From: Rosa chinensis
Taxonomy: Eukaryota; Streptophyta; Magnoliopsida; Rosales; Rosaceae
Reading direction: 5' to 3'
DNA: 64,000 nucleotides
NCBI RefSeq assembly: GCF_002994745.2
Contig: NC_037091.1
Span: 24,991,789 to 25,055,788, forward strand
Part shown: positions 44,336 to 57,249 of the stretch, piece by piece
Layout of the letters: each line of letters opens with the position of its first letter
Position numbering within the stretch: position 1 is the stretch's first letter
The notes under the pieces: generated by a model
What the model saw: the letters and a program-made list of their open reading frames with translations, nothing else
Told to the model about the DNA's origin: nothing
Databases searched by the model: none
Position numbers and translations under genes: made by a program

Positions 44336-45959
44336 CATAGTGAACTAAACACACAATTCCACCAATATATATATTTTTCACGTAGATACAGACAGACACA
44401 CACACACACTTACACAGTCATCCACTCAGGGACGCCACTAATACCAACTATAGTTCACAATAGCACAAACTCTATTGAGATACTCATTTTTATACTTAAA
44501 ATCTCATTTTGCATACCTGTGAACCACAGTCCTATGAACTGTAGTCGATCGAGTTCATATTATTTAAAACAAATATTCATTTCTAAAAACGATTTACAAT
44601 TATCAATTAATTCCGAACAATAAGTAAATTTATTCGTAAATCGTTCGTAAATGAACCACGTGAGATTTACTCACCTCTAAATCCTACTGTGTCTTCTCTT
44701 ACAACAATAATGTATTGAATACACTCATTCAGTCACCTAGGTACAGTACGATCTTAACTTAGTACGCGAATCGAAAACGGTTATATTTCGAACTTCCATT
44801 TGCCCTAAAATCTCAAAAGTAATGTCAATTGAGGTGAAACTTCATTCGAGACCACCCGAGGTCTCCGGAATACTTATACAATCAATATATCAAAATTACA
44901 AGTTGATTGGACGGCCGAATCCTCACGGATAGTTAACCAATCAAACCGAAAATCCTAAAACGCTAAAAATCATAACTTGCTCATCCGATTTCCAAAAATT
45001 AAGTGTTGTATATCGAAATGATCGTATCGATGTGTAGATTAAAAATAGGAACATAAACTGTTCCTGGGATGGCCGGAAGTGGCCAGAAACCACGGCCATA
45101 GACGGCGCCGCCGCCGTCAAACTTAAAATTTGGCCACACTTCCTTAACCAAAAATCTTCTTCTCAATATGTACAACAACTTTCCCAACTATCATAAAGTT
45201 TAAATCAAAGCCAATTGATCGAATTTTACCTTGGAACAAAAGGGGCCGATTAAGCCCTAGAAGTTCAATCCTTCGATTCGAGCTCCACACGTGAAATCTT
45301 TGCAAGCCACCTTGGGAGAAACCTTCCTCAACCTCTGGGCTACAAAACCCCTCAAGAAACACCGGCTATGGTGGCCAGAGGAGGGAGAATTGATGGAGGC
45401 AATTTGCAACTCCACTGTGGAGGTTCCCGGCCTTGCTGCTCCGTCTACGGCTTGTCTCGTGCTCGATTACCACCACAGAAGTCAAGAGGAGGATGAGGCG
45501 AAGCTATTACAAGTCGTCTCGTGGCCAACGGTGGCCGAACGATTGAGAAATCGGCCGACGAAAGGAAGAGGGCGAAACCGTGGTCGGGAGAGAGGAGAGA
45601 GAAAGAGTTTCCGTTTTTGGAAACTTTGAGATTTTCTGATTTTTTTTTTTCTGATTTTTCCTATTTAACCAAAATAGAAACTTTTTCCGAAGGCCATAAC
45701 TCGTTCATACGAACTCCGATTTTTGCGTTCCGTATGTCCACGAACTCATATCGACGAGCTCTACAACTTTCGTGAGGGAAGTTTTCACAGAATCGAAACG
45801 TACAAAAAGTCAACTCTTGAGACAAAGCATTTCGAGCGAATAATTGTTTGAAATACTTTCTGTTCCATCCTCGAACCACGAAATCGCACTAACGAACACT
45901 TTATTAATTCCCGAAAACCATTAGGAATTAACAATGAATTTTTGGGGTATTACATAAAC

Positions 45960-47130
45960 ATTCACTAACTGCTTCGTGAAGAGCAATAATTTCTGCATGG
46001 TTCGAAGACATAACTACAATGGTATGTTTTGTAGACTTCTCAGATATCGCAGTCTTACCCATGGTAAACACATAACCAATTTGATAACGACCTTTGTGTG
46101 GGTGAGAGAGATACCCAACGTTAACAAAACTTTCCAAAACACTAATATCGTTTTGGGATGGGGATAGAGGATGCAGGCCAGTGTTGGCGGCTTTCCTGGT
46201 GTGTGATGGGTCCGAATCCCATCATCTTCTGTAGGGAGAGAACAAGCCCATATTAATCGTACATCTCAAGTATCGAAAGATATCTTTTGGTGCAAAGCTA
46301 TATATAGCTAACAAGTTCACTACAAATGAGATGTCCGGCCTTGTGCATTGGGGAGGATACAATAATGCACCTATTATACTTAAGGAGAGTACTTCTACCT
46401 CTAGCATATCTTCGTCATCATCCTTCGGATGAAGATGATCATTTTCAGGATCATGACTACGGATGATCATGGGGGTGCTTGAAGGCTTGAACTTGTCAAA
46501 ATACCAAAGCATCTATCAACACGATGCTCAAGTTTCAAACTGAGACATAATCGTGTTCTCCCAAGATCCTTCATCTCGAACTCAGATTTCAAGTATTCAG
46601 CGGTTTCCCTTAACTATTTAAGGGCTTCCAATGAAGATCATGTCCAACATGAACCGCGATAGAATCCGAAACTTATCTTAGAGACGCGAGGGCATTCACA
46701 TATCCCTTCCCAATCAAGTAGTCACTTTAGTGAGCGTTTCAACCTTATTGCAAACGCGCTCTGTGGTCTAGAGCTACTTGACTTGGATAAATGAAGTTCA
46801 CCATGAATCTTCATGTATATTCCGTATCTAGATCCCTATAGAGATACGTAGTGACCACATTCGTAAGCTGCATGTTCAGTTATTTGAAAACTACCAAACT
46901 GACAGGGTAGTGCAGTTCACTGACATCCATTACGAGAGAATATGTCTCATCGTAGTCGATTCCAGGGCGTTTTGTGAGAAGCCTTATGCCATAAGGCGAG
47001 ATTACCATCTCGTTTTCTCATTATGCTTTCTAATGAAGACCCATTAGTCAACAGGTTTTATGTAGGAGGTGTTTGCATCAGTGGCTCGAAAAACTTTCCT
47101 CTTCGTTAGAGATGCTATGCTGAAAATAGC
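45960..47130 (-). pseudogene. Copia pol (RT to RNase H), upstream half of the split gene
   Basis: Minus-strand Copia pol reads leftward from about 47130. Landmarks are IKPVD and GFSQN-like RT start near 46990-47050, IDYDETYS near 46960, PDISFVVNLLAIYS near 46310, FRYLRCTINMGLF near 46250, then GYLSHPHKGR near 46110 and SSNHAEIIALHEAVSEC near 45990. The next residues are found at 37117 across the solo LTR. Numerous stops and shifts are present; the stretch 46520-46900 is especially decayed. Integrase and gag are not visible, since the MULE lies at 47143. Confidence 0.85.
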
Positions 47131-47142
47131 ACGCAATTTAAA

Positions 47143-50100
47143 GGGAAATTTTTTCAAACAGTACTTGAACTAAAGGACACTGTGAATTAACATGCCCAAC
47201 TTTACACTTATTACATTTTGGTACCTGGAGTATGAAACCCAACTATATTTCAGTACATGCCGTTAACTTTTCCATAACGTCCGATGCCATTATGAAATAA
47301 ACGAGGACAAAATTTTATTTTGCCTAATAACCCTATCCTTATCTGATACTTAAGAGGCAGATGGGGTCATTTTCAGTCAACACTTTTCTCTTCCCTTTCT
47401 AACACGAATGATACCGAATCTTACCTTTGTCACCCAGTCTGTGAGAAACAGAGAGTGTAGAGAATAAGGGCAGAGTGAATAGAGGAAAACTGATCCGTGT
47501 ATTTGATAAAAAAGATTTTTTGCTGAAAAAATCTTTCCTTTATTGTAGAATGGCGAATTACTAGAGTTATTTTAGGTTTGATGGAGATCCACCCATATAT
47601 AGAGGTATGGAAAATGTGCTTTGTTTCCTTTTGAGGGTTTTGTCTCTGTTTCTTGTGGTTTTGAGTGGCTGATGGTCCACCGAATTGATTTGTTTATGCA
47701 TATAGAAGTTTGGCTTTCTAGGGTTTTGTGGTATTGTACATATACAATGGTTTTGTTGTTATCGTGTTCTAGCTTTTTAATTAAGCATCAACTCCATTTG
47801 GGGAAATAAGGTTTGAATTGAATTTGAAATTTATTGTTATTAGTGTTTCTGGTTTGGTGGGATTTTTATGGTTTTCTGATAGTTGTTGATAGCAATTTAG
47901 GGCAGTCAAAATAGGTAGGTAATGTTTGATGCAAATATTGAAGGAAACTGGAAAAGTGCTCTGTTGATGAATAAATGTTGTTTTATGATTGCAGGCATAT
48001 ATGGATGTGTTTACTGTCGCAATCCATCATGGAGGTAGATTCTATAGTAGAAGTGGTATGAATAGGGAGTACATAACAAGTGAATCGGTTGTGTATGTGG
48101 ATGTGGTTGACCTACATAAGGTTGCCTTTACTGAGCATAATTATTGGGCTTTTGATTTGGGTTACATCCAAGGCCCAATAGTTTATTGGTTTAGAATACC
48201 TGGCTCAGAACCAGGGACTGGGTACTTGCCTATAGTGAACGATGCAGATTTAGTTGACATGTTACAGTTCATTCCAGCTGGAAGGAAGGTTTTGCATGTC
48301 TATATGGTGTGTTTAGCTCCAAGGATAAACTTCACACCATGGGAGTTGGAGCAGAACAATGGAGATCCTAACCATTTGCTGTATTTCGGTCACTTTATTG
48401 AGGACCTGCCCTTCACAGATGATGAGGAAGTAGTGGCAAACGAGGAAGAGGTCAATTTGGAAGAGGTCAAGTTAATGAGCTAAGCTCTGGTGTTGGACCT
48501 GAGCCAGATGTGGGAGGAAGCAGCCAGCCATTTGATGGGTCACGTGAGGTGCCTACAGATGGGCCAAGGAATGTGAACGAGAGTAGGCCAAGGAATGTCA
48601 ACAGAGGTGGGCAAAGGATTGTGAACAGAGTTGGGCCAAGAAATGTCAATAGTGATGGGTTTAGCTTACAAAGACCAAGTGCAGGAATTCAGATTAGGGA
48701 GCCACAGCCAAGTGATGGTTAGCCAAGGCAAGCTCCTACTTCTAAGGCTACCAAGGACAAGGACAAAGGCAAGCAAAAGGTTGTTGAGCAACCAAAAAGA
48801 AAAGTGGAGAGGCCTAGGTAGGAGCTGAAGAGGACCTATAATAATAAAAGTGATGGTGAGAGTTCAAGTGCTGGAGTTGCTCAACAGTATAGTTCGGAGA
48901 GCGATGATTCAGATGATCCAGAGTATAAAGACTTTGTGGACTAAGACTATGACTTGGATGATCAGGAAGACGAGGATCTGTTTCAGAGGAATGTTGAATC
49001 TTCACTTTACGCCACGCCGACTCACCTTTCGTCATAAGGCGCGGAATTAGAAGGGGACACTAATAAGGTGCCAGAATATGAAGAAATGGGGTTCAGTGGC
49101 GAGATATCAGGTGATGGTGATGATTCTGATAGAATACAGAGTGTTCATGATACAGATGATGAGGGAGAAGATACTGGACCTTTTATGGTAAAGGGAAAGA
49201 AGAGATTCTCGGGTTGGCCAGAGTTCAATGCAAAGACAGACATGAAGAATCCCAAGGTTCAGCTTGGAATGATTTTCTCCAATTCTAATGTCTTCAAGCA
49301 TGCAGTGAGGAAGCATGCAGTGTTGACCAAGAAAGAGCTTCGATTCCCAAGAAACACAAGGCATAAGGTTTTGATTAGATGCAGGACTAGCCCAGGTTGC
49401 CCTTTTTGGTTATATGCCAGCAGCCCGAATGAGAATTCTCCTACACTGCAGATTAGGACATATAGACCTACACATCAGTGTTCTTCAATTGCGAAGAGAG
49501 TCTATCATTGCCATGCCCCTTTTTTAGCAGAAGCATATAAAGACAAATTCATGGCAGATGGTAAATGGTCTAGAGAGGGTATTCAAAATCAGTTAGCAGG
49601 GATTTTGGTATGGATGTGGGATATCATATGTGCTATAGGGCTAGCTAAGGCAAGGGCTTTGAAGCAGGCACATGGAAGTATTGAAAAGAAATATAATATG
49701 TTGGAAAGTTATGCACATGAATTGAAGAAGAGAAATCCAAGGACATCAGTTTGGATTCAAACTGAGCTAGATGGTGAAGCAACAAGGTCTAAGAGGATCT
49801 ACATTTGTTTTGCTACTCTAAGAGAAGGATGGAAGGCTGGATGTAGACCCATCATATGGTTAGATGGATGTCATCTTAAAGGAGTGCACAAGGGTCATTT
49901 ACTTTCAGCAGTTGGTATAGATGGCAATAATGGGATTTACCCCATTGCTTGGGCCATAGTTGAGCAGGAAACCAGGGATTCATGGACTTGGTTTCTCAAT
50001 TTTCTCAAAGAAGACTTGGATATTCATCATTCTGTGCACTATGCCTTTATATAAGATAAGCAGAAAGGGCTTGAACATGCCATCAAGGTAAATTCAATAT

Positions 50101-52456
50101 GACTTTCAATTTGTACTTGTTTCTTGACATGTCAATGTTTGCCAACTAATGTTTCCTTTTTGGTTGAGGATCTATTTCCTCACTCACACCACAGGCATTG
50201 TGTGAGGCATTTGCACAGTAATTTCAAATCAGATGGCCATACTGGTCTGGAGTTAAATCAAAGGCTGTGGGCTATTGCACGAGCAAGTACCATGACACAG
50301 TACACAAAGGCTATGAATAATTTGGCAAAAGTTTCATTCACAGCTTTGCAATGGTGTAATGATAGGACGGCTGTTCACTGGTCTAGGTCTCACTTTGATG
50401 AGATCCTGAAATGTGATGTTTTGTTGAACAATCACAGTGAGTCATTTTATAAGAGCATCCTTGATGCTAGGAAGAAGCCAATAATACCATGTTTGGAGGA
50501 AATAAGGGTTACATGTATGGTTAGGTTAGCAAATAGAGGGAACTCTGCACCAAGATAGAGGTCAAAGGTAGCACCTAGAATAGAGAAATTGTTGAGGAAA
50601 AATGCAGAATGGGCCACTGAGTACAGGTCAGTAGAGTCAAGTGAATGGAGATTTGAATTGCATGGCAGAGCTGTAGGCTGTCAAACTAGAGTGATTGCTT
50701 AACATTCAATAAAGTTGGATTTGCAGAGTTGCACATGTAGAAGGTAGGATTTGTCTGGAATCCCATGTGGACATGCAATTGCAGCTATCTACTCAAAGGG
50801 ATGGTCTCCAGAAGATTTTGTATCTGAATGGCACACTTAGAAGAAATTTATGGAGGCATATGAGGTGATGCTGCAACCAATTGCTAGAGCTGCTAAATGG
50901 GAAGTTATAGAGAGATCCATAGCACCACCAATCCACCACTGCACAGAAGGCAACCAGGAAGGCCCAGAACCAAGAGGACTAAAGAACTAGGTAATATTCC
51001 CATTTGTGATTGTTCAATTAACATTAAATGCATTAATTTTTCAACCAAATTGATTGATTTTAAATGTAGGTGAAGAGCCACCAGCTCCTGGAATTGAAAA
51101 ATTGCCAAGGAGCCATTATACTCAAGTGGAGTGTGGGATATGTGGAAAGAAAGGACATAACAAGAGAACTTGTGTATGAAGAAACGAGGTACAATTTAGT
51201 GAATTATATAAATTGTTGTGGGAGTTCAATTGTATGATTCAATTGCTAATGTTGACCAATGAAACTGATTGCAGGGTGGCAATGAAAGAGTTGAACCACC
51301 TGCGGCAATAGCTAATGTTGAAAATGATGTGCCTGATCAACAGCAGCCCGCAGTTGAGGATCAAGTGCCAACCCGGGAATCAAACTTTCAGGCTTCGTCA
51401 GTTTTCCCAAATCAAAATCATGTCAATCAGCAGGGAAATGAAAATGTCAATGTCAATGTGAACCTCAACGTCAATTTCAGAGTCAATGCAGATGTTGAAG
51501 ATGAAGGTGATGTTTCTGTGATTTCTCAAGGCAACAACAATATGGTGCAACCAAACAGTCAGGTAGGCCATGATTGTGTATGAGTTTTGAAGCTGTAAGT
51601 TTAAAATGTCATTTATTTTCATGTTTGAATGCTCATTCAATGTTGTGTTACATTCCTAGGCTACTGAAATGTCACAGAGACGATCAGTTGGACCATTTTC
51701 ATCAGGCAAGAGGTACAAGATGCCGACACGAAGGATCAAGCTAACGATAAGAAAATCAACCCGGCTTGCTGCCGCATCTTCTCAAAGCAGTCAGACTGTT
51801 TAGGTTCCTAAAATCCAGGTGCAAAGGAGACTGTGGAGACCTTGAAGGGTGTTGATAAGAAAACTATGTTTTGTGGTGAAACCAAATTTCGGCATATTGG
51901 CATGTGAAACACTCTGTTATGATGGCATTTCCATCTTTTTCCCTTTTTTATAGGGCTTTAACTTTGAAATGCCATGCTTTTGAGTAGCAACAGATTGGTG
52001 TTTTGATTTTGAACAATGTCACTGCCATCGGTAATTATATATTGGTTTCACAGTTTGGAATGGAAATGTTTTCCGGTTTTTATCATTTTAGTTTCATCCA
52101 GAAATTGCATCTTTTCCATGGTCAACAATACTGGAGTTGATTACATAAAGTAACAGCAACTCTGTTTTTTAGAGGGAAAATTAAATGGATTCGTTGATGT
52201 GTAGGAGAGATTCAAGTTTTGGAGGGAAACAAGATGAGCTAGCAAAGTCTCTGTACAATATCATGCGGGAGAACATGAACGGACAGTTATACCCCTGAAA
52301 ATATGCCAGGTGTCTTCCCCGTAACGGAAAAGTTAACGTCATGTATTTAAATGTTGTCGGAATTTATAGTCCAGGTACCAAAGTGTAGTTAGTGTAAAGG
52401 TAGACACGTTAATTCACAGTGACCTTTAGTTCAGGTACTGTTTGAAAAATTCTCCC
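47143..52456 (+). mobile_element. Mutator-like (MULE) DNA transposon, full-length, decayed
   Basis: 5314 bp with terminal inverted repeats of about 150 bp (47143-47290 and 52310-52456) starting GGGAAATTTTTTCAAACAG / GGGAGAATTTTTCAAACAG. A 9-bp duplication flanks it, CAATTTAAA (47134-47142) and TAATTTAAA (52457-52465), with one mismatch. Inside is one transposase gene on the plus strand. The 9-bp TSD, long TIRs and MuDR-type transposase all agree. Confidence 0.94.
48001..51803 (+). pseudogene. MuDR-like transposase, multi-exon, disrupted
   Basis: I take the ATG at 48001, six bases after a splice acceptor (GCAG at 47991-47994); the upstream ATG at 47989 would span that site. Order: a plant-MULE N-terminal domain (FTVAIHHGGRFYS), an acidic linker with GPRNVN-type repeats near 48570-48665, a MuDR-type DNA-binding region (VQLGMIFSNSNVFKHAV near 49257), the DDE core (IWLDGCHLKG near 49855, GIYPIAWAIVE near 49935, DKQKG near 50058), HRHCVRHLH near 50182, a SWIM zinc finger (CTCRR...IPCGHA near 50730-50780), a CCHC knuckle (CGICGKKGHNKRTC near 51135) and an Asn/Val-rich tail. 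Stops include TAA next to DKQKG, TAG in the SWIM finger (Trp position), and several others. Confidence 0.9.
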
Positions 52457-52465
52457 TAATTTAAA

Positions 52466-54054
52466 ACCCTGTTTGTTGTCAAGTTGTAGTAGTGATTTAG
52501 TGAAAGTAAAGGATCATTCTACGCCAAGGATCAAGGGTTCACCTTCAATTTATGTAACCTAAAAAACAAAACTAGAATGTTAAACTATAGTATGAAACAA
52601 ATTGAAAAACACAATTAGGGGGGAATTGCTAATTAATTCTACCGAAAATAAAGTAAGAACAAAAGATGAATCTAAAGTAAAGTTTGTGAATATGATGATG
52701 AGCAGTTAGGAGTTCGTTATCCACCACTAAACACAATCCAAGTTCCAATTTTACTTTCTAAATTTATTACTAAGTCATGAGAAAGAGATTGACCAAGTTA
52801 CAAAGCTAGAAGCATGCTAAGTACCTTATATTACTTCCCTATATTGTTCTAACAAGAACAAGCGCCGTTATTAGAATCTTTTGAAAACATGCAACATAGA
52901 GATCACAAGCAGCTCCTACATTTAGCAAGTTCTAAAGCATTAAGCACATATGGAAGGATGTCAATCTAAGTGTACAAACTAGCACAATAAGTGTGTCTAG
53001 TTGCATTCCTCATCTTTGGTACACACCATGGCGAGAGGCTTTACTACTTCGGTTAGAATCACAAAACTATTAAGTGAATTGTTGTTTAACCTAGCACCAA
53101 TTACATGCATATCCTATATGTTTGCAACCACAGAAAACATACATATAAAAGACTCATCTAATCCAGAACCAAAGAACAATCTCCTCGACAAAGTAACTAA
53201 AACATAGAAATTTATTATGAAACTTGAACCATAGTTTAGGACTTCAAACTAGCCCCTAACACAAAAGTATTTAGCTACTCATTGGTCTAAGGTAAACACA
53301 CAGTAACATATTGAAAATAAGAAGACAAAATCACAGAAAAGGGAGTGAAGAGACAAAGTGGATGTTGCTTGAAGATGGATGTTCACGGTGGTGGCAAATG
53401 GCGGCTTTGGCGGCTTCGGCGGCTTCTTCTCCTTATGCTTGTATGGAACTTTGAAAACCAGAGAACTAAGGGTATTTTGAGGCATGAAATCTGTATGATA
53501 TGGTATGCCAATGACGCAAAGCAGCCTCCTATTTATATGGTTTACAAACCCCTAGCTTTTCTCCTCAAAACCAGGTTGAGTTCTCCTTATTTTCCTCTAA
53601 TTCCACTTGCTTAGTTGCCACACAATCTTCTGAACCTTTCTTAAGTCTTTCTAACCATCTTTTGATAAGTATAATGTAGCAAAAGTCCAATAAAATTCGT
53701 CCCAAAATCTGCCACGAATATCTTCATAAAATATAGCCTCTAAATCACTTTCCTTTCTCAACTATGATTGATTTTCCTCTCCATGTTTGACAAGGGTTCC
53801 TAGCAGATTCGAAGGTGAGATTCTGCCACATAATACTCCTAATGTCATTCTTCAAAACCATACAAAAACCTTCTAGAAAGCTTCCTAGAACGTGACCCAG
53901 CGACGGTCTTGAAAATGCTTTGCAAAAAGACTTGTCAGAAATTCCAGATTTTCCTTATCCTCTGCTCATCTTTGCATCTCATCTTTGGGCTGGCCTTTAG
54001 GAGGTTTTTGGCTTGTTTTATGGTCTCTAAAGTGGCAGTTTAATTCATGATTCC
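52466..54054. other. No gene seen
   Basis: AT-rich spacer between the MULE and the next LTR element. A 68-codon frame near 53001 and an 89-codon frame near 53345 lack domains. A short GGCGGCTTTGGCGGCTTCGG repeat lies at 53400. I suspect old LTR-element DNA but cannot show it. Confidence 0.5.
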
Positions 54055-54059
54055 AGTGG

Positions 54060-54532
54060 TGTTTCTACTGAAGAATACGGTACGAGAACTAAGTGTGGAT
54101 CATGATGGGGAGAGAGAGAGAAAGGGACACAAGCATGTATAGTGGTTCACCTTGCCCTTGAGGCAAGGCTACGTCCACTTAGAGATTCTACTATGAGTGA
54201 GGTCAAGTGACCTTTGTAGTGATACAAGTGTGGGGATCATGGATCCATCCCCTCTAAGAAGGGGAGGACTTCCTCTTATAGCTAAAGGAAGTCCTCATCT
54301 AGTTTACATTTCCGATGTGGGACATAATACACATATTTACTTCTCTTGAAGCCTCTTGGAGAGCATGGGAGGGTGTCCTCCCTATGAGGTACCGGCCGAC
54401 CTCCACCATAGCGAAGTAGCTCAGGTGTCGGACTACCGGATGCATGTCGTAGGCGGGACTAGCCATGTCGTGGGACCCACCAACGAGGTTGTTGATTATG
54501 CTTGGCGGTATGTAATATAGGTGGTATGTATA
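54060..54532 (-). repeat. 3' LTR (left) of young element
   Basis: 473 bp, TGTTTCTACTGAAG to GTATGTATA. It differs from the other LTR at five positions, about 1%. Confidence 0.95.
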
Positions 54533-54552
54533 AGTCCCCCAAGTCCCCGAGT
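54533..54552 (-). other. Polypurine tract
   Basis: On the minus strand CGGGGACTTGGGGGACT immediately precedes the 3' LTR. Confidence 0.65.
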
Positions 54553-55471
54553 AAGAGGCGCTTCTTGGTTGGGGAGTTTAAATATGATGCCGCCAAGTAT
54601 GAGTGATGACCTCGTTGAACGTCATACCCATACTAGTCCCCCAACTCCGTAAGTAAGAAGGGACTCTACGGTTATGTTGGTGTCCCGGGGCCCTCATCAA
54701 GCTAGTACCTGCAAATAAGATGAGTGCACAAAAAGCATATTGATTGCGCTAAGGGCGATCGAAGTGACATTTGAGTCAAATGTCTCGAGGTGCATGATGC
54801 AAAGATGTGTGATGAACACGGTAAGACATAATGATATGTGTGATGAACACGGTAAGACATAATGATATGTAATGTTGTATGCACGTGATGCATATGTGTT
54901 AGGATCGGGAGTGTTGTTACTCGCCAAGTCCCCCAAGTCACGCAGTTAGTAAAACAGGAATTCAGACTTAGATTATGTTCGACGATGCCGGTGAGACGAA
55001 GAATGAAGCTCCGGTATCGAAGTAAATATTCGCCATACTAGCAAGACTATGGCATAACCATGATAGTCCCCCGAGTATAGGTTAGAGGAAGGAACTCTAA
55101 CTTACTTACCCCGAACGTATAAGCCATAACCCGATTGTTTGGCTTATGTGTAACCGGAACGTAAGAGTTGAGCTCGCTCATGTTGAGCGGGCGTGAGTTT
55201 TGTCCTATGGTCTTATTAATGGGATGTAAAAGAAATTTAATTATCGCGATCAACAATAGGTGAAAAATTTCAATATTTCCATTAATAGACTGTAGCACAA
55301 AAAGTATGAGCGTGAAGCTCAATGATAGTCCCAGTCGGGTACTATCTCCACTTATGATATGTGGTATGAATAAGTCCCCCGAGTGTACAGAACGCTCGGG
55401 AGGTGAGATGACTCAGAAGCAAGGGATTGGACCTTGGCTTACCCCGCCTCCGGTACCAAGTGGGGTTTTCT

Positions 55472-56995
55472 AAGGGCTTGAGCCTATGGTACCCGATGGG
55501 GTAGAATGAGGAGTTGAGTCTATGATACCCGGAAGGGTAGATTGAGGACTTGAGCCTCTGATACCCGGAAGGGTAGGTTGAGGACTTGATGCCTCTCGTA
55601 CCAGATGGGGTAGCATGAGGGCTGGATGCCTCTGATACCCGGAAGGGTAGAATGAGGGCTTGATGCCTCTTGCACCCGATGGGGTAGCATGAGGGCTTGA
55701 TGCCTCTAGTACCCGATAGGGTAGAATGAGGGCTTGATGCCTCTCGCACCCGATGGGGTAGCATGAGGGCTTGATGCCTCTAGTACCCGATAGGGTAGCG
55801 TGAGGGCTGGATGCCTCTGATACCCGGAAGGGTAGAATGAGGGCCTGATGCCTCTTGCACCCGATGGGGTAGCATGAGGGCTTGATGCCTCTAGTACCCG
55901 ATAGGGTAGCGTGAGGGCTTGATGCCTCTAGTACCCGATGGGGTAGCATGAGGGCTTGATGCCTCTCGCACCCGATGGGGTAGCATGAGGGCTTGATGCC
56001 TCTGATATCCGGAAGGGTAGAATGAGGGCTTGATGCCTCTCGCACCCGATGGGGTAGCATGAGGGCTGGATGCCTCTGATACCCGGAAGGGTAGAATGAG
56101 GGCTTGATGCCTCTCGCACCCGTTGGGGTAGCATGAGGGCTTGATGCCTCTAGTACCCGATAGGGTAGAATGAGGGCTTGATGCCTCTAGTACCCGATAG
56201 GGTAGAATGAGGGCTTGATGCCTCTCGCACCCGATGGGGTAGCATGAGGGCCTGATGCCTCTAGTACCCGATAGGGTAGCGTGAGGGCTTGATGCCTCTG
56301 ATACCCGGAAGGGTAGAATGAGGGCTTGATGCCTCTTGCACCCGATGGGGTAGCATGAGGGCTTGATGCCTCTAGTACCCGATAGGGTAGAATGAGGGCT
56401 TGATGCCTCTCGCACCCGATGGGTAGCATGAGGGCCTGATGCCTCTAGTACCCGATAGGGTAGCGTGAGGGCTTGATGCCTCTGATACCCGGAAGGGTAG
56501 AATGAGGGCTTGATGCCTCTTGCACCCGATGGGGTAGCATGAGGGCTTGATGCCTCTAGTACCCGATAGGGTAGAATGAGGGCTTGATGCCTCTCGCACC
56601 CGATGGGGTAGCATGAGGGCTTGATGCCTCTAGTACCCGATAGGGTAGCGTGAGGGCTTGATGCCTCTAGTACCCGATAGGGTAGCGTGAGGGCTTGATG
56701 CCTCTCGCACCCGATGGGGTAGCATGAGGGCTGGATGCCTCTGATACCCGGAAGGGTAGAATGAGGGCTTGATGCCTCTCGCACCCGATGGGGTAGCATG
56801 AGGGCCTGATGCCTCTGGTACCCGATAGGGTAGAATGAGGGCTTGATGCCTCTCGCACCCGATGGGGTAGCATGAGGGCCTGATGCCTCTAGTACCCGAT
56901 AGGGTAGCATGAGGGCCTGATGCCTCTCGCACCCGATGGGGTAGCATGAGGGCTTGATGCCTCTAGTACCCGATAGGGTAGCATGAGGACTTGGA
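55472..56995. repeat. 37-bp minisatellite, about 41 copies, with higher-order pattern
   Basis: Units read GAGGGCTTGATGCCTCT plus a 20-bp variable half. Three main half-types alternate: AGTACCCGATAGGG (A), GATACCCGGAAGGG (B) and CGCACCCGATGGGG (C), with TGCACCCGATGGGG (C'). The order A-B-C'-A-C occurs twice in tandem at 56263-56630 and partly at 55782, giving a ~185 bp higher-order unit. Edges (55472-55600 and 56995-57225) are diverged. One unit near 56411 lost a G. It lies in the 3' half of the element. Confidence 0.95.
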
Positions 56996-57249
56996 TAGCG
57001 TGGCCCGGTGGGGTCATGTAAGGACTTGAGCCTCCTTAACCCAATGGGGTTGAATGAGGGCCTGTAGGCCTCCTTTACCCGGTGGCGTGGCCCCGGGTAG
57101 AATAAGAGATTGAGCCTTGTAACCCCGTTGGGGTGTCCGGTGGCTCTGGGCCCTGGTACCCGGTGGCATGGCCCCGGGTAGAATGATGGCTTGTGCCTCG
57201 TGACCCCGTTGGGGTACCTCGCTCGGGGCGGAGATTTTAAGTGCCGCAT

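Larger units (their letters stand above)
37118..45954 (-). mobile_element. Solo LTR (~2.8 kb net), minus-oriented, split by a nested Tat element
   Basis: On the minus strand it starts TGTAATACCCCAAAAATTC at 45954 and ends GGGGCATGACA at 37118. The flanks CAAAC (37113-37117) and TAAAC (45955-45959) form a 5-bp TSD with one mismatch, and the Copia gene is continuous across it. Without the nested element (38334-44340) the LTR is about 2.83 kb. It shares AAGTTGTAGAG and CGGAGTTCGTATG with the 5' part of the solo LTRs at 10594 and 60681, so it is a related but distinct family. No internal domain remains. Confidence 0.88.

Noticed and set aside
45291..45775. Open frames of 84-112 codons
   Set aside because: They lie in the 5' part of the minus-oriented solo LTR; comparable chance frames occur in the other solo LTRs.
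47989..48000. ATG at 47989 as the transposase start
   Set aside because: It spans a splice acceptor (GCAG at 47991-47994); the in-frame ATG at 48001 follows the acceptor and starts the conserved N-terminal domain.
55472..56995. CRISPR-like array
   Set aside because: Repeats are directly adjacent with no unique spacers, the context is a plant LTR element, and no cas genes occur.
55891..57249. 452-codon open frame on the minus strand
   Set aside because: It is the 37-bp minisatellite read through. As 37 is not a multiple of three and the unit has no stop in any minus frame, long open frames appear automatically in all three frames.
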